Source of the DNA: Craurococcus roseus
GTDB lineage: Bacteria > Pseudomonadota > Alphaproteobacteria > Acetobacterales > Acetobacteraceae
NCBI RefSeq assembly: GCF_039523795.1
Contig: NZ_BAAAFZ010000031.1
Coordinates: 1 to 45,559 of the forward strand
DNA: 45,559 bases
Reading direction: 5' to 3'
Shown in pieces: positions 28,079-35,627 of the stretch. Position 1 is the stretch's first letter. Each line of letters starts with the position of its first letter. Both the position numbers and the translations under genes were made by a program. The notes beneath the pieces were generated by a model. It saw only the letters and a list, made by a program, of their open reading frames with translations, did not search any database and was not told the origin of the DNA.

Positions 28079-28914
28079 GCCGGATCGCCGCCCGCTTCGA
28101 GGCGCTGCGGCGCGAGGACCGCGGCGCGCTGATACCCTTCTTCGAGGCGGGCGACCCCGACCCGGAGACAAGCAGGGCGATCCTGCGCGGCCTGCCCGCT
28201 GCGGGCGCCGACCTGATCGAAGTGGGCTTGCCCTTCTCCGACCCGATGGCGGACGGGCCTTCCATCCAACGCTCGGCCCAGCGCGCGCTCAAGGCGGGCG
28301 CGGACACCGAGGGCGCGCTGGCCATGGTGCGCGGGTTCCGCGCGGAGGACGGGGACACGCCCGTCGTGCTGATGGGCTACTACAACCCGGTGCTGTCCTA
28401 CGGCGTCGAGCGCTTCTGCGCCGCGGCGGCGTCCGCCGGGGTGGACGGGCTGATCATCGTGGACGTGCCGCCGGAGGAGGCGGACGAGGTCGAGCCGCAC
28501 ACGCGGGCCCACGGCCTCGACTTGATCCGGCTGGTGGCGCCCACCACGGACGAGGCGCGGCTGCCGCGCGTGCTCGCCGCGACCTCGGGCTTCGTCTACT
28601 ACGTTTCGATCACCGGCATCACGGGGACGCGCAGCGCGACCAGCGAGCAGTTGGCCGCCGCCATCCCGCGCATCCGCCGGCACACCGAGCTGCCGGTCGC
28701 GGTCGGCTTCGGCGTCCGCACGCCGCAACAGGCGGCGGAGGCGGCGCGCGTCGCCGACGCCGCCGTGGTCGGCTCCGCGCTGGTGGACACGATCGCCGCG
28801 AGCCTCGACGAGCATGGGCGCGCCCGGCCCGACACGGCGCGCTTGGTGCTCGACCAGGTGCGCCGATTGGCGGACGCTGTCCGCGCGGCGAGGAAAGAAC
28901 CCGCCGCGGCCTGA
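28075..28914 (+). CDS. trpA: Tryptophan synthase alpha subunit
   Basis: The protein has 279 residues and is a TIM barrel releasing indole from indole-3-glycerol phosphate. The catalytic Glu and Asp are visible in L-I-E-V-G-L-P-F-S-D-P-M-A-D-G-P. V-G-F-G-V-R-T binds phosphate near the C-terminus. GTG start overlaps the TrpB stop. No trpF precedes trpB, unlike the common alphaproteobacterial trpFBA arrangement. Confidence 0.96.
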   Translation: MSRIAARFEALRREDRGALIPFFEAGDPDPETSRAILRGLPAAGADLIEVGLPFSDPMADGPSIQRSAQRALKAGADTEGALAMVRGFRAEDGDTPVVLMGYYNPVLSYGVERFCAAAASAGVDGLIIVDVPPEEADEVEPHTRAHGLDLIRLVAPTTDEARLPRVLAATSGFVYYVSITGITGTRSATSEQLAAAIPRIRRHTELPVAVGFGVRTPQQAAEAARVADAAVVGSALVDTIAASLDEHGRARPDTARLVLDQVRRLADAVRAARKEPAAA

Positions 28915-29235
28915 CGCCTGGCCGCGATGCCGGCCGCCGGGCCGTGGAGCCCGGCGCGGCGGCGGGCGGATACTTCAGGAAGTGAAGTGGCGTGCTCCGA
29001 GCGCGCCCGAACAGGTGTTGGTTGAGCGGCAGGAGCCGCCGCGCCAGCCGCGACGCCGATCAGCCGTGACGCGCGAGCCCGGAGAGCGACGGGGCGGGAG
29101 GTCGTAGGCCCGCGCCCAGGTCGCCTCACCGACCCCAAGTCAACTTGCCCTTTTTCCCCGATGCCGTCCCGCGATGACGGGCCGTGGAGCGCGGTTCTGC
29201 CGTTCCAGGAGCACGGGCGAGCGGAGGAACGGGGT
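28915..29235. other. Intergenic region between convergent genes
   Basis: About 320 bases between trpA and the hairpin at 29236. I see no gene, RNA or repeat here that I can support. Confidence 0.5.
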
Positions 29236-29262
29236 GGGCGGGCGCCGCTGGGGCGCCCGCCC
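29236..29262 (-). terminator. Strong GC-rich hairpin between convergent genes
   Basis: Perfect 11-bp arms GGGCGGGCGCC (29236-29246) and GGCGCCCGCCC (29252-29262) with a 5-base loop. It lies 15 bases beyond the stop of the - strand beta-propeller gene, and a short T tract follows on the + strand side. It probably ends transcription from at least one side. Confidence 0.6.
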
Positions 29263-29277
29263 GTTTCGGTGCGGCCG

Positions 29278-32106
29278 CTAGGCGATCAGCAACTCGCTGC
29301 GCGCCGTCTCGGCGACGATGGCGTGCCCCAGGGCCGTCGGGTGGAAGAACGGGTCCAGGAACAGCGTCGCGTGCTGCACGGCCGGGTCCTGCCCGACGAT
29401 GGCCGGGTTGTAGACCGTGGGCGTGCCGGGCTCGAGCGGCGGGGCCGCCAGCACGGGCTCGTCCACGTTGACGAAGCCGTAGGCGAGCGGGTCGGCGGCG
29501 ACGGCGTCGAAGAGCTTGTTCAAGTCGAGCAACTCGACGTCAATGCCCCTCTCGCTCTCGAAGGCGTGCACCGCCGTTTCGAGCTGGGCGTTGAACTGCT
29601 CCACCAGCGGCTCGAACGCGCCCGGCGCCGCGCCCAACTGCGCCAGGAACTCCGGGTCCTGGAACAGCGGGGCGAGTTCGATGTTGGGCAGGTTCGTGAC
29701 CAGGAAGTGCCGCGCGCCGAGGTCGGCCAAGCGCTCCATGCCGTCCACGATCGCGTGGACGGACGCCGCGACGCCCTCGTCCGGGGGCAGGTCGCTCGGC
29801 AGCGTCAGGTCGTTGCCGCCGAACGTCACCGTGACCAGGTCGTCCGGCGAGAACGCCCCTCGGGCCTGCTCGAACGCGTCGATCTGCCCCGCGAAGGTGT
29901 TCAGCGTCGTTTGGCCGCTGAACGGGTCCAGGGGGTTCTCGATCGCCCGCGCGGTGGCGAGGACGTAGCCGAAGCTGGTGTCCTCATCGGTGGCCGCGCC
30001 GAGGATGCGGGACAGGTTCTCCGCCCAGTTCGGGCCATCCGAGAAGCCGCCTCTGTAGTAGAGCTCCGAAGCGTTGGGCGGCGGCGAGCCGGCCGCCTGC
30101 GCCACGGAGGCCGCGCCGTAGGTCCCGCCGTCGTCCACCAGCCGGTCGCCGAAGCTGTAGACGCGCGACGCGGTGTAGGTCCCGCCGTCCTCGCCGCCCG
30201 GCAGCGCGGGCGCCTTCGCCGGTGTGTAGTTGCCCCCGAAGAAGGGGTCGAAGTACGGCGTGTAGACGTTGTTCGGCGTGATCGGCGGGCTCAGCGGATC
30301 GATCGGGCCGGGGATGGTCGGGTCGAGGATGGGGAGCTGGCCCGGCAGCCCGGCAGCAGCCGCGGCGGCGTTCGCGTTGGCGGTCCCGACCGAGGCGTCC
30401 TCGCCGCGGGGAGCGGCGTTGGCGTCGNNNNNNNNNNNNNNNNNNNNNGCGCCCGGCGGAGGTCCGCCGCTCACGTCGGCCTGGCCACCGAGCCCGCCCG
30501 GCAGCACGTTGCCGCCGCTCTGGCCGGCGGGCGGCGCGCCACCCGGCGGTGCGCCCGCGACGCCCGCGCTGGGGTCCGCCGGGGTGAAGTTCGCGGCGGC
30601 CTGGGCGCGGCCGGGGGTGTCGGGGGCGCCGTTCGCGGCCTTGCCGGTGATGCTGGCGATCTCGACCCGGTAGTCCGCCGAGGGGTCGCCGCCGGCCGCC
30701 ACGACGGCCGCGTATTGCGGCGGCGTCAGGACGGGCGGCTGCTTCTGGAACACGGTGACGCTGTCGGGCGCCGCTTGGTCGCCGTTCTCCTCGAAGCCGT
30801 ACATCACGTTCCGGGCGGCGTCCACGGTGTAGAGCTTGCCGTCCGTGCCGACGACGACGTCGTTCAGGTTGCTCTGGTTGTTGAACAGCGTCGTGGAGCC
30901 GTCCGGGCCGAACTGCCCCGCGTAGGCCACGGAGTCGAAGGTCGGCGTGATCGTGGCGTCCGACGGGTCGCCGTCGAACAGCCCTTCGATCCGCAGGATT
31001 CCCTTCACGTAGTCGCCGAACGGGCCGAACGCGTCCGCGGTCGCCGACGACAGCCCGCCGCCGGCCGCGACGTAGGCCGTGCCGTCGGGCGCGATGGTGA
31101 AGCCGTTGGAGCCCACGGAGATGACGCGGTCCTCGCCCGTCACCGCGTTGACCTCGCGGATGGACGGGATGCCGGTGAAGACGCGCTCCTGCCCGCCGTC
31201 GGCGTCCAGCTCGACCTTGGTGATGGAGGCGGTGAAGCCCCCGCGCTCGTTCACGACGCCGGGGATGAAGGGGATGGTCGGCGCGGTCGCGGCGTCGGGC
31301 GAGTCGGCGGGGGTGCCGACGCCCTGCTCGTTCACGTAGAGGTGGCCGTCGGGGCCGATGGCCATGCCGCGCGGGTTGTTCAAGCCGCTGGCCACGACCT
31401 CGACGCTCGTCGCCTGCCCGGTGGCCTCGTCCACGCGGTAGCGGAGCACCTGGCCGTTGTCGATGTCGGCGTTGTTGATGGAGACGTAGACGTCGCCGGT
31501 GTTCTTATCCGCGAACACGTAGTTGCCGAGCTTGACCTCGGGGCCGGAGATCGTGGTGCGGGTGCCGTCGGTGGCGACGCGGACCACCTGGCTGGGCGGC
31601 AGGTCGCCCGGTTGCTGCGTCGGGTCGTAGATCGAGGCCGCGTTGACGTACTCGAGGACGTAGAGGTTGCCCTTGGCGTCGAGGCTGAGGCCGTTGATCT
31701 GGCTGAAGCCGCTCGCGTAGACCTCGGGCACGCCGCTCGGGACCTGGCCGTCGAAGCCCGTGGTGGCCTCCGGGTCGGCGACGCGGAAGACCCTGGCGTA
31801 GCCCTCCGGGTAGGGGAGGCCGGACAGCGCGCTGATGTAGAGGGCGCCGTCCGGGCCCACCGCCACCGCGGTCGGCGCGGACTCGAGTTGCCGCGAGAAG
31901 AAGCCGAGGCCGGTGCCTTCGGCGCCCGCCGTCGAGTACTGCGCCGGCAGCCCTGCCAAATCGACGCCCGCAGTGTTCACGGAAGCGATCGGGCCGGTGG
32001 CGCTCCCCGCGCCCACGGAGGGGCCCGCCGCGCCGCCGCCGCCGATGGCGGCGGGGATGGACGCGTCGTCGCTGCTGAAACTTGTGGTGGAGGTCGTTCC
32101 GCTCAT
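29278..32106 (-). CDS. ScyD/ScyE-type beta-propeller fused to an SGNH-hydrolase-like domain
   Basis: The protein has about 942 residues, counting an N gap. Residues about 50-500 form an NHL-like beta-propeller resembling ScyD/ScyE, with repeated G-P-D-G-x-L-Y-V units and G-L-N-N-P-R-G-M-A-I-G. A low-complexity Pro/Gly linker contains the gap at 30428-30448. The C-terminal part follows the GDSL/SGNH family: S-F-G-D-R-L-V-D-D-G, F-G-G-N-D-L and D-P-F-F-H-P-T. The nucleophilic Ser of block I is Arg, near residue 655. The N-terminus is Ser/Thr/Gly-rich with no clear Sec signal. In cyanobacteria ScyD-F are beta-propellers of the late, periplasmic steps. ATG at 32106 follows GGAGACC. Because of the gap, two adjacent genes or a different linker length cannot be excluded. 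Confidence 0.7.
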   Translation of the reverse strand: MSGTTSTTSFSSDDASIPAAIGGGGAAGPSVGAGSATGPIASVNTAGVDLAGLPAQYSTAGAEGTGLGFFSRQLESAPTAVAVGPDGALYISALSGLPYPEGYARVFRVADPEATTGFDGQVPSGVPEVYASGFSQINGLSLDAKGNLYVLEYVNAASIYDPTQQPGDLPPSQVVRVATDGTRTTISGPEVKLGNYVFADKNTGDVYVSINNADIDNGQVLRYRVDEATGQATSVEVVASGLNNPRGMAIGPDGHLYVNEQGVGTPADSPDAATAPTIPFIPGVVNERGGFTASITKVELDADGGQERVFTGIPSIREVNAVTGEDRVISVGSNGFTIAPDGTAYVAAGGGLSSATADAFGPFGDYVKGILRIEGLFDGDPSDATITPTFDSVAYAGQFGPDGSTTLFNNQSNLNDVVVGTDGKLYTVDAARNVMYGFEENGDQAAPDSVTVFQKQPPVLTPPQYAAVVAAGGDPSADYRVEIASITGKAANGAPDTPGRAQAAANFTPADPSAGVAGAPPGGAPPAGQSGGNVLPGGLGGQADVSGGPPPGXXXXXXXXDANAAPRGEDASVGTANANAAAAAAGLPGQLPILDPTIPGPIDPLSPPITPNNVYTPYFDPFFGGNYTPAKAPALPGGEDGGTYTASRVYSFGDRLVDDGGTYGAASVAQAAGSPPPNASELYYRGGFSDGPNWAENLSRILGAATDEDTSFGYVLATARAIENPLDPFSGQTTLNTFAGQIDAFEQARGAFSPDDLVTVTFGGNDLTLPSDLPPDEGVAASVHAIVDGMERLADLGARHFLVTNLPNIELAPLFQDPEFLAQLGAAPGAFEPLVEQFNAQLETAVHAFESERGIDVELLDLNKLFDAVAADPLAYGFVNVDEPVLAAPPLEPGTPTVYNPAIVGQDPAVQHATLFLDPFFHPTALGHAIVAETARSELLIA
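30428..30448. other. Assembly gap of 21 N
   Basis: Twenty-one undetermined bases inside the linker of the beta-propeller/SGNH gene. The frame is kept across the gap as written, but the true length is unknown. Confidence 0.98.
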
Positions 32107-32624
32107 TTTGGTCTCCGGTGTCGCGCTCTGTCCGAACAGGACGAGGTCGGGGCCGCGCTTCCGGACCAACTGCGCATCAACCCACCAGAAGCCAGGGGTA
32201 CAAGAAGCATGGATAGGCTGAATTCAGCGTGAATACATGGACATTACTGATTTATTGTCTTCAAAGATTTGTGGTTATTTTAAGTGCTTGGTGCTTTGGT
32301 GTCGTCTGTACATGCTGGTTTGCCACATGAAAGCACAGCAAGCACGCCGGGTCAGACGGAAGCCTGCTAGCCGGCAAGCTGGCTAGCTTGCGGAGGTTCC
32401 GTGGTTGGGGGCTGCCGGCGCCGGGGAACCGCGGTTGGCGGCCGCGCGGCCATCCGGCGGCATCGAGGCTTGGAGGGAACAGCCGCCGACGCCACGTCGT
32501 TTAGAAGAAAGCCGCTCCCCGCGCCGACGGGGCGGCGCGACCGGCAGTAATCGCGGAAACGGACACCAGTGGCAGGAACGCGCGATCAGGATCGGGGCCC
32601 TCGGCGGCGCCGGGTCGGCGCTCG
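32107..32624. promoter_or_regulatory. Divergent promoter region, partly AT-rich
   Basis: About 520 bases between two divergent genes. Bases about 32200-32340 are strikingly AT-rich for this genome and probably contain promoters for the beta-propeller gene and the regulator gene. No single -35/-10 pair stands out. The overlapping palindromes at 32366-32391 lie at its right side. Confidence 0.45.
32366..32391. promoter_or_regulatory. Two overlapping, mutually exclusive inverted repeats
   Basis: GCTAGCC (32366-32372) pairs with GGCTAGC (32381-32387). GCAAGCT (32374-32380) pairs with AGCTTGC (32385-32391). The right arms overlap, so only one stem can form at a time. It lies about 230 bases upstream of the PAS-GAF regulator gene. 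Confidence 0.4.
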
Positions 32625-34694
32625 TTGAAGGACGCGACGACCACCGCGGGAACCCGCGCGCCGCCCGCCGCGGACGGGCGACCGGCGGCGTCCGCGCCCT
32701 TCCCGACCGGGGGCGGCGCCATGGGGGCCCGCGTGCGGTCCCATGGCTGGTCGGCCACGCCGATCGGGCCTCCCGCCGCTTGGCCGCAATCGCTGCGCAC
32801 CGCGCTCGGCGTCGTGCTGGGCTCCGGGTTCCCCACCCTGTTGGCCTGGGGTCCCGACCTCCTCTGCTTCCCCAACGACGCCTTTGTCCGTTCCCTCGGG
32901 GACCGTCCCGACGCGTTGGGGCGGCCCTTCGAGGAGGCTTGGCCCGAAACCTGGAGCGCGATCGGCCCGGTCGCCGCGCGCGCGCGGTCCGGCGAAGCGG
33001 GCTACCTGGAGGACCTGCCGCTCACGCTCGAACGCAACGGCCGCCCAGAGGAGACGTGGTGGAACTTCTCCTACTCGCCGATCCTGGACGAGACGGGCGT
33101 GGTGGGCGGCGTGCTGGCCACGGCGCACGAGACGACGGACCGGGTGGCGGCCGAACGGCGGCTCAGGTTCCTCGTCGATGTGGGCGCCCGGTTGCGCGGC
33201 ATGGCCGACCCGCGCGAGGTCGCGGCGGCGGCGGTCGCCATGCTCGGCCGCCACCTGGGCGCGGACCGCGCCGGCTGCTGCGAGGCCTATCCGACAGGCG
33301 CGTTCGCCGCGATCGACAGCGAGTGGAAGGGCGGCGCCGGGGAAGGCGGCGGACCGGCGGCGGGCGCGGCAGGCCGCCGGTGGCGCCTGGCCGACCTGGG
33401 CGCGCCCTTGGCGGGCGACTTGCGGGCGGGCAGCGCCGTCCGCGTCGACGACGCGGAGGCCGATCCGCGTGCGTCGGGCGGAGGCTTCGCCCGCCTCGGC
33501 CTGCGCTCCGGCATCATGGTCCCCCTGCTCGGGGACGACGGCCGCCTCGCGGCGGTGTTCCACGCGGGCCGGGCGGCGCCGCGCCGCTGGCACGACAGCG
33601 AAACGGCCGCGGCGCGGGAGGTGGCCCAGAACGCGTGGGAAACCGTTTGCCGCTTGCGGGCGGAAGCGGCGCTGCGCGCCAGCGAAGAGCGCTTCCGCCA
33701 GTTCGCCGAGCACTCGACGGACGTGCTCTGGCTCCTGGACGCGGCGGCGATGCGGGTCGAGTACCTCAGCCCCGCCTTCCAACGGGTCTGGGGCCTGCCG
33801 CGGACCGCCTTCGACGGACCGTCCCGCGACCTTTGGCTCGGGACCGTTCACCCGGACGACCGGGCGCGCGCCGCCGCCGCGATGGAGCAGGTCCGGCGGG
33901 GCGGGTCGGCCGTGGAGGAATACCGCATCGTCCGGCCCGACGGCACGGTGCGCCGCATACGCGACACCTTCTTCCCCATCCGCGACGCTGCCGGGCGCGT
34001 CACCCGGGTGGCCGGCATAGCGAAGGACACCACACAGCACGAGGGGTCGGTCGTCTATGTCGTGGACGGCCCCCCCGACATGCACGAGTGGCTCAGCCGC
34101 GCCCTGGGCGGCGCCGGTTACCAAGTGAGGACCTTCGGCGCGATCCCGGGCTTCCTGGAGGCCGCCCCGGCGCTCCTGCCGGGCTGCGTGGTGCTCGCCA
34201 CCACCGAGGCGGAGGCGGTCGGCCTCGCCGTGCCGCGGGAGTTGAAGGCGCGCCGCGTCGCCCTGCCCGTGATCGTCGCCGGCCGCAGCGGCGCCGCCGT
34301 CGGGGTGGCCGTGCGGGCCATGAAGGCGGGGGCCGCGGACTTCTTGGAGACGCCCTGCTCGAAAGAAGACCTGCTCGCGGCGGTGGCCGCGGCGATGGCC
34401 GACATACAGGACGCTGGGGCGCGCGACCGCGCGGCCGAGCTTGCGAAGGCGCGCGTCGCCAGCATGTCGGGCCGCGAGCGGGAGGTGCTGGACCTCCTGC
34501 TGGCGGGCGGCACCAACAAGACCATCGCGCGCGACCTCGGGATCAGCCCGCGCACCGTGGAGGTCTACCGCGCGCGCGTCATGGAACGGCTCGGGGCGCG
34601 CACCCTGCCGCAGGCCGTCCTGGCCGCCGCCGCCGCCGGCCTGACGCCGCCCTCGGCCCCGCCGCCCGGCGACGGCGCGCTCCGGGCCGGCTGA
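32625..34694 (+). CDS. PAS-GAF-PAS-pseudoreceiver-LuxR regulator
   Basis: The protein has 689 residues. The order is an HWE-kinase-type PAS (about 40-175, with W-S-A-T-P-I-G-P and F-S-Y-S-P-I), GAF (185-345), PAS (350-470), a FixJ-like receiver (475-600) and a LuxR/FixJ helix-turn-helix (from residue about 613, L-S-G-R-E-R-E-V-L-D-L-L). There is no histidine kinase domain. The receiver lacks its phosphorylation residues: the acidic pair reads D-G, the acceptor position reads A-T-T where D is expected, and the conserved Lys is Thr (E-T-P). It is therefore probably a phosphorylation-independent one-piece sensor and transcription factor. The TTG at 32625 is used because homology seems to begin before ATG 32721. 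Regulation of the adjacent biosynthetic genes is inferred. Confidence 0.8.
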   Translation: MKDATTTAGTRAPPAADGRPAASAPFPTGGGAMGARVRSHGWSATPIGPPAAWPQSLRTALGVVLGSGFPTLLAWGPDLLCFPNDAFVRSLGDRPDALGRPFEEAWPETWSAIGPVAARARSGEAGYLEDLPLTLERNGRPEETWWNFSYSPILDETGVVGGVLATAHETTDRVAAERRLRFLVDVGARLRGMADPREVAAAAVAMLGRHLGADRAGCCEAYPTGAFAAIDSEWKGGAGEGGGPAAGAAGRRWRLADLGAPLAGDLRAGSAVRVDDAEADPRASGGGFARLGLRSGIMVPLLGDDGRLAAVFHAGRAAPRRWHDSETAAAREVAQNAWETVCRLRAEAALRASEERFRQFAEHSTDVLWLLDAAAMRVEYLSPAFQRVWGLPRTAFDGPSRDLWLGTVHPDDRARAAAAMEQVRRGGSAVEEYRIVRPDGTVRRIRDTFFPIRDAAGRVTRVAGIAKDTTQHEGSVVYVVDGPPDMHEWLSRALGGAGYQVRTFGAIPGFLEAAPALLPGCVVLATTEAEAVGLAVPRELKARRVALPVIVAGRSGAAVGVAVRAMKAGAADFLETPCSKEDLLAAVAAAMADIQDAGARDRAAELAKARVASMSGREREVLDLLLAGGTNKTIARDLGISPRTVEVYRARVMERLGARTLPQAVLAAAAAGLTPPSAPPPGDGALRAG

Positions 34695-34873
34695 GCGGTC
34701 CGACCGGAACGGGCGGGCGCGGACGCCCGATCGAACGGCGGTCGGGAAAGCCCCCTAGGATTCCAGCGGACGCGCCGCGCGGCCGGGCGTCACGAAGTGT
34801 TCACTCCGCACGCCACGGGCCGGTTCCCGGGCAGCGGCCGACGCGCCGGCCGCGCGCGCGCCCAGGAGGTTCC

Positions 34874-35335
34874 ATGCTCGTCGCCATGCCCGACCCCGCC
34901 TTGCTGTCCGTGCGCCTGCCGCCGTCCGCGCGGGACCGCCTCAAGGCCGCGGCCGCGGCGCGTAGCAAGACGGTGCAGGAGGTGGTGGGCGCTTTGGTGG
35001 AGCGCTTCCTGGCCGAGGAGGGCCGCCGCCGCGTCCCCGAACTCGCCCCGGTGCTCCGCGCGTTGCGCGCCGCCGCGCCCGATTTGCGGGCGCGCGGCGT
35101 GCGGCGCCTGTGGGTGTCCGGCCCCGTGGCCCTCGGGGAGGCGCGGCCCGGCTCCGGCGTGGAACTGCTGTGCGAGTTCGAGCCGGGGTCGCGGGTGTCG
35201 CTGGTGGGGCTGGCGTCGCTGCGGGCGGAGCTGACGGCGCTGTTGGGCGCGCCGGCGCACTTGGCCGAGCTGGGCGCGCCGCGGCCTGCCGCGGCGCCGG
35301 AGGCCGCCCGGTGCGACGCGGTGCGCGCGCTGTGA
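34874..35335 (+). CDS. RHH-like domain fused to a degenerate MNT-type nucleotidyltransferase (copy 2)
   Basis: The protein has 153 residues and clearly aligns with the product of 14586-15053 over its full length. They share L-S-V-R-L-P, D-R-L-K-A-A-A-A-A-R, C-E-F-E-P-G, R-V-S-L-V-G-L-A-S-L-R-A-E-L and a final D-A-V-R-A-L. The G-S-x-A-R-G motif is further worn to G-P-V-A-L-G and the metal D-x-D is missing. An excellent AGGAGG precedes the ATG. There is no intact HEPN partner. Just after the stop the first nine bases match copy 1, including the GTG that starts HEPN there, and then the sequences diverge. The two copies bracket the regions 2 to 5 of the cluster. Confidence 0.6.
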   Translation: MLVAMPDPALLSVRLPPSARDRLKAAAAARSKTVQEVVGALVERFLAEEGRRRVPELAPVLRALRAAAPDLRARGVRRLWVSGPVALGEARPGSGVELLCEFEPGSRVSLVGLASLRAELTALLGAPAHLAELGAPRPAAAPEAARCDAVRAL

Positions 35336-35352
35336 GCGCGTCGGCCCGCGCG

Positions 35353-35398
35353 CGTGGGCCGGCCCGCAAGCAAACTTGCTTGCTGGCGCGGGCCCACG
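35353..35398. terminator. Long nested inverted repeat after the RHH-MNT copy 2 gene
   Basis: Outer arms CGTGGGCC (35353-35360) and GGCCCACG (35391-35398) enclose a perfect inner stem GCAAGCAA (35366-35373) / TTGCTTGC (35376-35383). It starts 17 bases after the stop codon, so a terminator is likely. The inner arm also resembles the half-sites at 14409 and 32374. An AT-rich stretch (about 35430-35600) follows and may hold the ebo promoter. Confidence 0.5.
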
Positions 35399-35627
35399 AC
35401 GGAACAGGCATGCCTGCAAAGCGGCGTGGCGGCAAACTGCCTTTCTATATATAAAGCAAAACCCACAATACTGAACGCCGAAAGTATTCACGCGTAGTTC
35501 AAGATCCCGGTTCCTTTGCCTTTGCCGGCTCGTCCGCATCTGGAAGCGGTCGGTACGAGGCGCTGCTTCTGATGTTTTCTGCGCGAACCGGTTTTGAGTG
35601 CTCGTGGACCCGGCGGCGCCGGCCCGC

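Noticed and set aside
35366..35383. CRISPR-like or att-site repeat
   Set aside because: It is a single nested palindrome after a stop codon with no spaced direct repeats and no integrase nearby.
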